Shown here: in pieces, positions 26,398 to 34,277 of the stretch
Position numbering within the stretch: the first letter of the stretch is position 1
How the letters are laid out: each line of letters opens with the position of its first letter
DNA from: Candidatus Saccharimonadales bacterium
GTDB lineage: Bacteria > Patescibacteriota > Saccharimonadia > Saccharimonadales > UBA4665
Assembly: GCA_036388415.1 (NCBI GenBank)
Contig: DASVRW010000002.1
Span: 913,396-977,395 of the forward strand
Direction: 5' to 3'
DNA length: 64,000 nucleotides
Translations under genes and position numbers: made by a program
The notes under the pieces: generated by a model
Seen by the model: the letters and a program-made list of their open reading frames with translations, nothing else
What the model was told of the DNA's origin: nothing
The model's database searches: none

Positions 26398-27288
26398 ATG
26401 CCGAGTTTTTCCTATATCGCAATCATATTTAATCCCAACAGCACTGGTAATGCCAAGAAGCAGGCCAAGCAGCTGCACGCTGTCCTGCAAAAGAAATTAC
26501 CTGGCGTGACGACGAAACTGATGCCAACGCAGCACGGCGGGCATGCTATCGAACTTGCCTATGAAATTGCAAAAACTCACAAAAGCCCGCTTATCATATC
26601 TGCCAGCGGTGACGGTGGCTACAATGAGGTTGTGAACGGCGCTATGCGAGCCGTAGAGGAAGGTTCAGACCCGATTTGCGCTGTGCTGCCGTCCGGCAAC
26701 GCCAATGATCATGCTCGTACCATGCAGGACAAACCGCTCGCCGAACGGATTATTGCAGATGCAGTGACCCGCCTGGAACTCTTAGAAGTTACCATGACCG
26801 ATGATAGTAATAAAACGACATCGCGTTACGCTCACTCGTATGTGGGCCTTGGGTTAACCCCGACAATAGCTGTCGAGCTCAACAAGCACACCCTCAATTC
26901 TTTCCGCGAGACATGGATTGTACTCCGAACATTCTGGCGCTTGCGCCCAGTAGTGCTCCGTACGGCCGGGCATACTAGCAAAGTGGACAGCTTGATCTGT
27001 AGCGTCATACCCGAAATGGCGAAAGTGCTAACACTGTCTGACAAGGCGCATCCGGACGATGGTATGTTTGAAATCACAACCTTGCCACATAATAAGAAGT
27101 TTATGCTCGTGTTCCGCCTGCTCAAAGGCATCTTCTCTCATATGGGCGGCACCAGCCGGGTGCATGATTATAGCTGCACCGTTCTGGAAGCGACGCCGAT
27201 CCAGTTGGACGGCGAGGTTATGGATCTGGCAGCCAATACTGAACTTACAATTTCAATCCGGCCAGCTGCGATCCGGACAATTGTATAA
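26398..27288 (+). CDS. Diacylglycerol/lipid kinase-family protein (YegS/BmrU-like)
   Basis: This 296-residue protein has the DAGK catalytic-domain landmarks: IIFNPNSTGNAKK at residues 9-21, SASGDGGYNEVVNGAM near 69 (GGDGT-like nucleotide site, here GDGGYNE), and VLPSGNANDHART near 101. The C-terminal beta domain is present. Members phosphorylate diacylglycerol or related lipids in the membrane using ATP. The conserved GGDGT is altered to SGDGG, so the substrate is uncertain. The gene is probably leaderless. Confidence 0.87.
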   Translation: MPSFSYIAIIFNPNSTGNAKKQAKQLHAVLQKKLPGVTTKLMPTQHGGHAIELAYEIAKTHKSPLIISASGDGGYNEVVNGAMRAVEEGSDPICAVLPSGNANDHARTMQDKPLAERIIADAVTRLELLEVTMTDDSNKTTSRYAHSYVGLGLTPTIAVELNKHTLNSFRETWIVLRTFWRLRPVVLRTAGHTSKVDSLICSVIPEMAKVLTLSDKAHPDDGMFEITTLPHNKKFMLVFRLLKGIFSHMGGTSRVHDYSCTVLEATPIQLDGEVMDLAANTELTISIRPAAIRTIV

Positions 27289-27337
27289 GTTGAATATTTT
27301 ACGGCTGAATTCCTGCAGAATCGCTAGTATAGCTAGC

Positions 27338-27436
27338 ATGATAGATCAAAACGGTAAATTCGTATTCAAATTCCTGCTCTGGCCGAGCATTATTATCAGC
27401 ATCGTGTTGACAGTGTTGCTCAACCTCATTTTTTGA
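27338..27436 (+). CDS. 32-residue single-helix membrane microprotein
   Basis: The ATG at 27338 opens MIDQNGKFVFKFLLWPSIII, continuing SIVLTVLLNLIF: one polar decapeptide and one membrane helix. TAGTAT lies eight bases before the ATG, the same spacing as other leaderless genes here. It lies between the lipid-kinase-like gene and the convergent YcnI-like gene. Too short for family assignment; coding status rests on composition and promoter spacing. Confidence 0.45.
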   Translation: MIDQNGKFVFKFLLWPSIIISIVLTVLLNLIF

Positions 27437-27469
27437 TAGAGACATAAGCAAACGTGATCGAGCAATTGT

Positions 27470-28087
27470 CTAGGCGGTTGGCGGTGTGTTGCCAGCTCTG
27501 CGACGAGTCAGGGCAAAAACACTGGCAATCAATGCCACGAGACTGATGCCGAGCGGTAACAAATCGGTTTTTTCTTCGTGTACGCTAGCAGTTTGTGCGC
27601 TGGTCGTCTTTGACGCGGTAAGGTCGTTGACAATATTTGTTGTGGAGTACGGGCCGGTTGTCTCGCCTTCAGTCTCTGTATTGGTTGGTTTTTGATCCCA
27701 AGCTACTGTCGTGCCGTCGGCATAGGTTTGGTAAGCTTTCCAGACGAGGTTGGTGCGCTGCGCTGGAGCCTGCGTTCGGAATGTAAAATCATCGCGCTGA
27801 CCGGCTGGAATTTCACCGCCGCTCCAGGTAATGGCGTCTTCGGTCGTTGTAATAGTCCAGCCCGGATGAACTGTCGGCTGCACTTCTTTAATGCCGTCAG
27901 GAATACTCAGCTTTAATTCGGTGACGGCCACATCTTTTTCGTTTGGTACGCTCATCGAAAACGTCGTGCGTGCACCAACGACGGCTTCATTTGGGGTCAC
28001 GACGATATGCGCAAAGACTGCGGACGGCAGCGTCAGCGCTACCAGCAAGCCGGCTGTAGCAGTTGATAGAAAAATCCGGAATTTCAT
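27470..28087 (-). CDS. YcnI-like (DUF1775) extracytoplasmic protein
   Basis: This 205-residue protein has a signal peptide (residues 1-26) ending at His27, which begins HIVVTPNEAVVGARTTFSM. This N-terminal His and Trp-containing pattern (GWTITTTEDAITWSGG) is typical of YcnI/DUF1775, known to bind copper(II) in Bacillus. A C-terminal helix and RRR tail (about residues 178-200) anchor it in the membrane. It is followed upstream on the same strand by YtkA-like and ferric-reductase-like genes, suggesting a copper/redox unit. Confidence 0.88.
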   Translation of the reverse strand: MKFRIFLSTATAGLLVALTLPSAVFAHIVVTPNEAVVGARTTFSMSVPNEKDVAVTELKLSIPDGIKEVQPTVHPGWTITTTEDAITWSGGEIPAGQRDDFTFRTQAPAQRTNLVWKAYQTYADGTTVAWDQKPTNTETEGETTGPYSTTNIVNDLTASKTTSAQTASVHEEKTDLLPLGISLVALIASVFALTRRRAGNTPPTA

Positions 28088-28137
28088 GTATGTAGCCTCG
28101 TACTTATAGTTATGCCTTTAAGTGTAACACTATAGCG

Positions 28138-28695
28138 CTAGGTACGTTTGCCGTAACGTCCGCCGCGCTTAATCAACTCATTGGCGACAATTCCAAGCAG
28201 CAATAACGCCGTGAGACTGAGCATGATAACCTGCCAACCGCTCCCGAGATCAGATGATGATTCGTCGCTTGCTGATGGGCTGACGACGCGCAGCTGGTAT
28301 GCTAGCTTAAACCGTTCGCCCGCATACCCTGCAGCAAAGCCTTGTACGTCTACCTCATAGACACCTGCGGCTGGAAAATTTATACCCGCATAACCTTTGA
28401 TTGCGGATTTGTCAGTACTGTAGAGCGGACTGGTAATTGGGCGGTTTATTCCGTCTTGCGCAGTCACTACACAGTCGCAGCGGCGAAGGTCAAAGCGACC
28501 GTTTTGACTCGTAAAGTTAAAGTTGAGGAATGTTTCGCGCTCGGCATACGGATTGTCGTCTGGCGGTATATGCAGCACAGCCGAGACGCCTTTATCCTGT
28601 TGCAGTTCGTGTGCGCTGACAGGCGTTGCACCCACGAGGACGCTAACAAATATATAAAATGCTAACATAAATAGTTTTTTGCCGTACCGCTGCAT
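28138..28695 (-). CDS. YtkA-like secreted, membrane-anchored protein
   Basis: This 185-residue protein has a signal peptide (about residues 1-27, ending VSAHE). An Ig-like beta domain (FTSQNGRFDLRRCDCVV; AGVYEVDVQGFAAG) and a C-terminal helix near 155-175 with a basic tail follow. The domain resembles YtkA/CopC-like proteins often found beside YcnI. The chosen ATG overlaps the stop of the upstream membrane gene (TAATG), giving coupling. Two adjacent Cys (CDC) could bind metal. Confidence 0.7.
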   Translation of the reverse strand: MQRYGKKLFMLAFYIFVSVLVGATPVSAHELQQDKGVSAVLHIPPDDNPYAERETFLNFNFTSQNGRFDLRRCDCVVTAQDGINRPITSPLYSTDKSAIKGYAGINFPAAGVYEVDVQGFAAGYAGERFKLAYQLRVVSPSASDESSSDLGSGWQVIMLSLTALLLLGIVANELIKRGGRYGKRT

Positions 28696-29447
28696 TATTT
28701 TCTTTGCTCCAAATGACCTTTGTGTTCCTGAATAACCGCGTTGTACCCCAAATGTTGAGTTAGCCCGTAATTTAGCACCGCAAGCAACAAGACAGTACCA
28801 TAGCAAAGTCCGATAATCCGCCAGACACTTTGCGACGGATCACGGAGTAGGAAATATACATTGCAGCCAATCCAAAGCGCCGATATCAGTGCCAATACCG
28901 CCAAGACTACAACGCTCGTAGCGTGCGCACCAATCATAAAGGCGTGCATCAGCACCGCCAAAGCACTAACATACACCAGCCGATGCAACCGGAACCACCA
29001 AACACCCAAGGCTCGCATGACGGCATTCATAGATGTTGCGGCTAGTATCATTAATATAATTAAACCTACCAGGCCGAGTAGTAGCGATTGTTGATAAACT
29101 TTCGGCAGCTCTAATGGGTTGCTGCCCGGAAACTGTCCGACGTACGCGATAACAGCGTGCAACAGCGCAAACCAAGCAGCGCCAATGCCGATCATTCGCC
29201 GGCCCTCGCGGATCTGTTGTTTGCCCGGTATATTAATGATAATTTTTGTGACGGGACCTATCAGTAAAGTAACTGCCAACAGCGCAACGCTGATCCAGCC
29301 GTAGACTTCCTGCAACCGCACTGCAGCCAGACGTTGATCGTCGAATACGGTGGTTGCCCACCACCAGACTTCGAGCGTAATCAGTCCAATTCCAAGCGCC
29401 AAATATAGCCGAACGCCCGAAAGCCAATATTGCAACGTCTGTTTCAT
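28695..29447 (-). CDS. Ferric-reductase-like heme membrane protein
   Basis: This 250-residue protein has about six membrane helices. Candidate heme-ligand His residues lie in ALLHAVIAYVG, WFRLHRLVYVSA and VLMHAFMIGAHA, in the arrangement of the ferric-reductase/YedZ (MsrQ) transmembrane family. No FAD or NAD domain follows, so an electron partner is needed. It is first in a minus-strand run with YtkA-like and YcnI-like genes, suggesting electron transfer to an external metal or protein. AAGGG precedes the ATG. Confidence 0.8.
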   Translation of the reverse strand: MKQTLQYWLSGVRLYLALGIGLITLEVWWWATTVFDDQRLAAVRLQEVYGWISVALLAVTLLIGPVTKIIINIPGKQQIREGRRMIGIGAAWFALLHAVIAYVGQFPGSNPLELPKVYQQSLLLGLVGLIILMILAATSMNAVMRALGVWWFRLHRLVYVSALAVLMHAFMIGAHATSVVVLAVLALISALWIGCNVYFLLRDPSQSVWRIIGLCYGTVLLLAVLNYGLTQHLGYNAVIQEHKGHLEQRK

Positions 29448-29547
29448 ACCCTTAATCCTAGCAGATTTTTATGCTCGGACCGCTACCGTTATCATGGGTA
29501 GAACTCGCATTAACTGTAACACGATCTAATTGTCTCGTACCGTTCTG

Positions 29548-29579
29548 TTAAAAGAGCCGGTTGCAACCGGCTCTTTTAA
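29548..29579. terminator. Perfect palindromic terminator after the DUF2382 gene
   Basis: TTAAAAGAGCCGGTTG and its exact reverse complement form a 32-bp palindrome with T-runs in both directions, 21 bases beyond the DUF2382 gene stop. Confidence 0.85.
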
Positions 29580-29600
29580 TGTTTATTCTATGTTTTCAGA

Positions 29601-30362
29601 CTAGCGGGCTTTCCCATCCTCGTCACCAGCCAGCTCGATACGCTCCTTGCGGATATCTTCGCTAACGGTTTCTTCGTCGGTAATGACTTCTTTGTCCAAA
29701 CGAACTCGCTCCACGGGTACCGTTTCTTTATTAATAACGGGTCGTTCGGCGTGCAGTGTGACTTCGTGCTCCTCTTCTGATAAATCTGGTCCGTTTGTCG
29801 CTTGACCACGGTTTTCGTCTGTAATCGGTTCGCGCTCTAGGCGTACTTCTTCGCGCTGTACCGGCACGGTTTGCTGAACATTTTCGGTAACAATATACTT
29901 ACGTAGTCGGACTCGTCCGGTTTCTTCCTGTTCGGTTCCCACCTGCAGGCGCTCTTCGGAACGCGTCATGGCGTCGTCTGTTGTCGGTCCGCTCGTATCG
30001 TGACCGACTGTGCCGGCAGCGTCCTCTTCAGTTGCGTCTTCGTCATCATCGTCATCGCCAACTTGCCCTTGGCGGTAGTGCCGGAATAAGAGTGCTTGTT
30101 CTGATGGTGTTAATTCCTGGTCAGCCTCGACTCCCGGCGCAGACTTTATAGTATCGGCAGTGGTATGAAACAGCACGCTGCCATCGCCTGCTTCCGCGAG
30201 CGCTAGAGGCACGAAATGAGTTTTGGTACCAAACAGACCAGATTTGACTGTTGCCCACTTTGGTTCATCGGTGTCGCCGTCTAAATACAACTGATCAATT
30301 GTTCCGACTTTATTACCATTCTCATCAATCGCATCCTGCCCAATTATTTGTTTGTAATCCAT
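29601..30362 (-). CDS. PRC-barrel plus DUF2382 stress protein
   Basis: This 253-residue protein has an N-terminal PRC-barrel (DYKQIIGQDAIDENGNKVG, GLFGTKTHFVPL), an acidic linker (DDDDEDATEED), and a C-terminal DUF2382 repeat region (VRLRKYIVTENVQQTVPV; EEVRLEREPI; PVERVRLDKEVI). Such proteins are usually stress-induced and cytoplasmic; their biochemical role is unknown. The ATG at 30362 was chosen because GAGGAGGG lies five bases before it; a TTG nine codons upstream is less likely. Confidence 0.9.
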   Translation of the reverse strand: MDYKQIIGQDAIDENGNKVGTIDQLYLDGDTDEPKWATVKSGLFGTKTHFVPLALAEAGDGSVLFHTTADTIKSAPGVEADQELTPSEQALLFRHYRQGQVGDDDDDEDATEEDAAGTVGHDTSGPTTDDAMTRSEERLQVGTEQEETGRVRLRKYIVTENVQQTVPVQREEVRLEREPITDENRGQATNGPDLSEEEHEVTLHAERPVINKETVPVERVRLDKEVITDEETVSEDIRKERIELAGDEDGKAR

Positions 30363-30613
30363 ATGCACCCTCCTCTTAGCGTTAGTCAATAAGTATCATA
30401 AAAAATTTATTGGACATCGACTGTTAAATATACTGCATAGGGAAAAAGTGGTACGGGGATATAGTCACATATTTTAAAAATTCTGTCCCGAAGCTACCCC
30501 AAGTCAGTTACTCCAAAAACTTCTCTACGTTTTTACAAAATTAACGGAGGTATCATGATAGTTTAGGGCTTGTGCTTTGGTTTTAACACCAATTAGCCGA
30601 TAATAGTTTTAAG

Positions 30614-32086
30614 ATGCGCGATTCACAAAATCAGTTTTCTCTGTTTGCGGAAGATGTTCCCGAACAAAGTTTGATTGAGTACAAAACGTCAAAAAACGGA
30701 AATTTGCCCAAAGATATCTGGGAGTCAATAACCGCTTTCACAAACGCCGACGGCGGGAAAATAATATTTGGAATTACTCCGGACCAAAAACATGTCGGGC
30801 TGTCGGTCGGCGACATAGATCTGATCCAAAGAAACATCCAGAGTGATACCCTGAATTCTTATAGCTTTAGGATTCACACTGAGATATCGGTCGTCGGAGA
30901 CACTGTAACTGTGTATGTTCCCCCGGCTCCCGCACCGGTCAGGCCCGTGTATCATCTGAAGCAAGGCCCCGTCGAAGGGGCCAGGGTCAGGGTCGGCTCG
31001 TCAAACGAAAAACTGGATGATGAATGGATTCGTAGATTTGCCGTTGCCGCCAAGGGTGGGGCTGAACTACTCTGGATTGATGCTTCAGCCGAAATCGTAT
31101 TGGACAAAGCCGCCATTACGCAGTACATCGAAAAGCTCAACAAAACCCGAGGCGGCGTCTATACCAAATACACGTATGACGAATTGCTCCCCAAACTCAA
31201 TATTGTCAATGACAAAAATCAAATTTCACTCTTTGGTATGCTGTCTTTTTCAAACGATGCTTCCCTGCAGGATTTAGTAAGTCCGACCATGACCGTGTCG
31301 ATAACGCAGTACACCGGCACTGCCAAAGTAACAACTGACGGGACGACCGCCTATAGAGATAAGAGAGAGTTCTTCGGTCCCGTCAACAGACAGTTCGATG
31401 CCGCCCTGGCGTACATACTGGACAAAGTCCCGATACAAGGCGTCATCGACAAAAAGTCCGGCCTGCGAACAGACGATTATTTAGTACCGGCGCTTGCCAT
31501 ACGGGAAGCTTTGGCCAACACATTGGCTCATAGAGATTACAGTGTCCATTCCTCCAAAATCCAGATAGATTTATACGCGGACCGAATTGAATTCATCAAT
31601 CCTGGCAAAAGCCTCATTCCTATCAACGAACTTGAGCGTACGTCTTCCGCCACCAGAAATCCATTGCTCATGAATTTCATGCGTGAAATGGGTTACACCG
31701 AGCATCTTGCGCGCGGCATCAGAACAATCAAATACGAACTAAGGAAAGCTGGGCTGAAGGAGCCTAGTTTCCAAAACACCAGCACGTCTTTCGTGGCGAC
31801 CATACATAGCACTGCGTTCATAACCGCAGAGGACAAAGCCTGGCTCGAAAAATTCAAAGGCCTACGCCTAAACGAGCGGCAGATGGCGTGCCTGATCGTG
31901 CTGAAGACGTCTATGGACGGCATAAATAACAGCGAATATAGAGAATTAAACGGTCTGAACCAAATGGGTGACGATAAGAAAACCAACAAAGAACTCCGCA
32001 GAATGGTCGACAAAGGCGTGTTGGTAAAACACGGCGACTACATAAACACCAGGTACTATTTGGCAGACGCTTACATAACTGAGTAG
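30614..32086 (+). CDS. Schlafen-AlbA_2/divergent AAA ATP-binding protein
   Basis: This 490-residue protein has an AlbA_2 DNA-binding-like domain at about residues 15-130 (SLIEYKTSKNGNLPKDIWES, AFTNADGGKIIFGI). A C-terminal ATP-binding domain of the divergent AAA_4 type follows (ALREALANTLAHRDYS near residue 300, then DRIEFINPGKSL). A winged-helix-like tail ends the protein. Members are transcription regulators or defence-associated. It is isolated, flanked upstream by 220 bases without a gene and downstream by C-rich direct repeats, suggesting acquisition. ATAATAG precedes the ATG. Confidence 0.88.
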   Translation: MRDSQNQFSLFAEDVPEQSLIEYKTSKNGNLPKDIWESITAFTNADGGKIIFGITPDQKHVGLSVGDIDLIQRNIQSDTLNSYSFRIHTEISVVGDTVTVYVPPAPAPVRPVYHLKQGPVEGARVRVGSSNEKLDDEWIRRFAVAAKGGAELLWIDASAEIVLDKAAITQYIEKLNKTRGGVYTKYTYDELLPKLNIVNDKNQISLFGMLSFSNDASLQDLVSPTMTVSITQYTGTAKVTTDGTTAYRDKREFFGPVNRQFDAALAYILDKVPIQGVIDKKSGLRTDDYLVPALAIREALANTLAHRDYSVHSSKIQIDLYADRIEFINPGKSLIPINELERTSSATRNPLLMNFMREMGYTEHLARGIRTIKYELRKAGLKEPSFQNTSTSFVATIHSTAFITAEDKAWLEKFKGLRLNERQMACLIVLKTSMDGINNSEYRELNGLNQMGDDKKTNKELRRMVDKGVLVKHGDYINTRYYLADAYITE

Positions 32087-32091
32087 TCGAC

Positions 32092-32165
32092 AATCCCCCT
32101 TAATCCCCCACCTAGCGTAATCGGCCACCCCTGTTAATATAACGGATAATCCCCCTTAATCCCCC
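32092..32165. repeat. Two 18-bp C-rich direct repeats
   Basis: AATCCCCCTTAATCCCCC occurs at 32092-32109 and again at 32148-32165, 38 bases apart. On the minus strand this gives four G5 runs plus a GGGG run, a possible G-quadruplex. It directly follows the AlbA_2 gene. Confidence 0.8.
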
Positions 32166-32191
32166 TATTATTGCCTCTCATACTTTTTATG

Positions 32192-32338
32192 CTACGTGTA
32201 CAGAAAAAATAATGTTGGCGTGCCGCCTACAGTAATCCTGCTGCCATTTATGATGGCGACACTGGCTTCGAGTATGTCTCCCCTGTTTACTGGAGTGTCG
32301 ATATGTACGCCAATATCAAGTCTGTACTGACCCGCCAC
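32192..32338 (-). CDS. 48-residue GTG-start frame, possible relic
   Basis: A GTG three bases after CGGAGG opens a 48-residue frame beginning MAGQYRLDIGVHIDTPVNRG, continuing with alternating hydrophobic strands (ASVAIINGSRITVGG) and ending FFLYT. It looks like protein-coding beta-structure, perhaps the C-terminal remnant of a longer secreted protein. No family recognised. The rest of 32087-32372 holds only the C-rich repeats. Confidence 0.35.
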   Translation of the reverse strand: MAGQYRLDIGVHIDTPVNRGDILEASVAIINGSRITVGGTPTLFFLYT

Positions 32339-32372
32339 TAGCCTCCGGGCCCTTATCGCTTAAGGAACGTTT

Positions 32373-32801
32373 TTACTTAGCTTGTAGCGTCTGAAGCTTG
32401 TTCTCTAATTCTTCAACAGTTTGTTCAAGTTCCTTGTACTTTGTCATGTCCCGTGAGGTGATAAGTATCCACTGTACGTCGCCGTAATCGTTGATAAGTG
32501 GAGCTAAGGACACTTCCCAGTACTTCATTGTTCCCTTGAATGTTGGACAGTAACCTTCGAATTTAGCCAATTTGCCAGCACTGGCCTGGAGTAGCGCAGT
32601 AGCAGCTTTATGTTCCAGGCCCTCGCGCCAGAATGACAACCAGTCTTTGCCCAGTACATCCCTTTCGTCGTCGATTTCCATTATTTTCAAACCGTTCGGA
32701 TTGAACGACATCAAAATCCCGTCTGGACTGATCACTTTGACACAATCTTCTGACGAGTCGTAGAAGCAACTAATTATTTTATCTGTCGGTAATTTCGGCA
32801 T
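32373..32801 (-). CDS. PAS-domain protein
   Basis: This 142-residue protein is a single PAS domain: DGILMSFNPNGLKIMEIDDE, then DWLSFWREG, EGYCPTFKGTMKYWEVSLAP and the closing DYGDVQWILITSRDMT. A C-terminal coiled coil follows (KELEQTVEELENKLQTL). There is no kinase or cyclase output, so it is a sensor that must act through dimerisation or a partner. The ATG at 32801 follows TATACT by eight bases; an earlier ATG would overlap the CYTH gene. Confidence 0.85.
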   Translation of the reverse strand: MPKLPTDKIISCFYDSSEDCVKVISPDGILMSFNPNGLKIMEIDDERDVLGKDWLSFWREGLEHKAATALLQASAGKLAKFEGYCPTFKGTMKYWEVSLAPLINDYGDVQWILITSRDMTKYKELEQTVEELENKLQTLQAK

Positions 32802-32865
32802 GTCATATAAGTATAGACTATTTGTCAGCCCGGTATCAGGTTTGTAGAAAAGATTTTGTCGCAGT

Positions 32866-33450
32866 CTAGTCGAAGCGAAGGTCTTTAAGTTTTGCACTAA
32901 GGTCGTTGTCTGTCAGTGAATAATGACGCGCATATAGTTGATCGGTGGGTACTGTGGTATGTGACGCCCAGCTAAGTCCAAGTTCGCTAGCTGCTTTCTG
33001 TAGTGACGGTATGCTTGCACCTTCTATTTCGACATAGGTTGGAAGTTCTGGCCAGCGTTCCAGCTCGACGAGTGTTCCGTCTTCCAGTTGCCAGGTTTCG
33101 CGCCAGTTTTCCTGGTAATTAGTTGGAGTTAATCCAAAAGCTTGAAGTATGTTCGCAGCATTATCAAAATTATCAACAACAACCTGTACTTCTCGTTGAG
33201 ATGAAATATCGCCGTCGACCGCGCTGTACTTAGCGCTCATAGTAACTACATCGCCTTCGTCTCGAACGCGTCCGTACGTGCATGTCATAGCTGCATTCAT
33301 TTCATGTCCAAAAACGATCCGACGCATGAGTCGGTCAGGCGTCTTAAGGACAGAGCCAACATTTTGTAGTCGTGTGCGAGTTAAATCTAAATTAACATCA
33401 AAAAACTTAACTTCAATTTCGACAGGAGCTTCGTATTTTTCAATAGCCAT
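32866..33450 (-). CDS. CYTH-domain protein (adenylate cyclase IV/thiamine triphosphatase-like)
   Basis: This 194-residue protein begins with the CYTH signature ExExK (VEIEVKFFDV), followed by basic and acidic tunnel residues (RLMRRIVFG; TYGRVRDEGDVVTMSAKY; QREVQVVVDN; ETWQLEDGTLVELERWP; YVEIEGAS). CYTH enzymes hydrolyse or cyclise nucleotide triphosphates or tripolyphosphate with metal. It lies 14 bases after the radical SAM remnant. Substrate cannot be told from sequence. Confidence 0.87.
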   Translation of the reverse strand: MAIEKYEAPVEIEVKFFDVNLDLTRTRLQNVGSVLKTPDRLMRRIVFGHEMNAAMTCTYGRVRDEGDVVTMSAKYSAVDGDISSQREVQVVVDNFDNAANILQAFGLTPTNYQENWRETWQLEDGTLVELERWPELPTYVEIEGASIPSLQKAASELGLSWASHTTVPTDQLYARHYSLTDNDLSAKLKDLRFD

Positions 33451-33464
33451 AGGTATATTCTATA

Positions 33465-33998
33465 TTATATTGCTTTATGTTGTTTCTGCAAGCGTCGATA
33501 GTCCCATTCGCGATACGCAGCTACTTTCTTTCCTGTACCTTGGGGACTCAAGAATCTCTCAATTGGTTCGGCAGTATCCATTTTTTGAATGCATGGACTT
33601 ACGTAATACGTATTCTCGACATCTTTGTAAAGGCGAAGTCCGTAGTAGCCTTCATGACATTCACCGGCTTTGTCGATCGGACAGTTGTCGCAGACGTCCG
33701 ATAACCGTGATAATCGAGTTTGTTTGAAGGTGACTTTTCGGCCGCCAGGCAGTTCGTAATCATAATTATCAATAGAGCATCCGGCAACAACATTTCTGGC
33801 AGATGGGTGGGCACCAATCTCTTTCATAAACTTATAGATTGCAGCTAATGATAGTGTGCGGCTGCTTGTGTCGGCTTGAAATCGTACTTTTGAAGATACT
33901 GGCGTGCCTTCGTTATGACAAAAGTTGCAGGTCATACCGCACAGATCGAGTACTTTAACACGTATCGTGTCGTCAATAGTTATTTCAGGTCGCAGCGC
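33465..33998 (-). pseudogene. Radical SAM protein remnant (MoaA-like ends, core missing)
   Basis: The frame reads VKVLDLCGMTCNFCHNEGTP near its start: CX3CX2C, the radical SAM cluster motif. The end has a Cys-rich auxiliary motif (VCDNCPIDKAGEC, YYVSPC). Only about 30 residues separate the motif from the C-terminal-like part, so the TIM-barrel core with GGEP is missing. There is no ATG, GTG or TTG before the motif; the frame begins right after a TAA. The first ATG (33935) would cut the first Cys off. An in-frame deletion plus a nonsense codon is likely. It could instead be a compact, unusual family. Confidence 0.55.
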
Positions 33999-34082
33999 TT
34001 ACTCGGCAGCAATGAGATCCTGATATGGTTCAAATGCACCACTTTTTGACAGTGCGTTAATTTGAGCAGTAGTTTCTGCCAC
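33999..34082 (-). CDS. 27-residue GTG-start frame before the radical SAM remnant
   Basis: GTG with GGAGG five bases upstream opens a frame beginning MAETTAQINALSKSGAFEPY and ending QDLIAAE. Its TAA is directly followed, in the same frame, by the radical SAM sequence. It is either the original N-terminus cut off by a nonsense mutation (favoured) or a separate precursor-like peptide. Confidence 0.45.
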   Translation of the reverse strand: MAETTAQINALSKSGAFEPYQDLIAAE

Positions 34083-34277
34083 GATATGCCTCCATTTTTC
34101 GATGAATTTATTGTCAACGGGGAATAATTTATTCCTGGTGGTCATCAAATTTATAATCAAAAATGATAATTAAAGGTAACTGTACTTTATTTTTGATAAA
34201 ATGCAAGCAATAGTTCATATTAAGTTCGAATAGTGTAGAAATTGTGGCATGAAGCTTATGATATAATTTCAAAAGAA

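Noticed and set aside
33999-34082. RiPP precursor peptide for a radical SAM enzyme
   Set aside because: The 27-residue frame has no Cys and no core-like repeats, and it reads in the same phase as the radical SAM remnant; a broken N-terminus is simpler. Kept only as an alternative.
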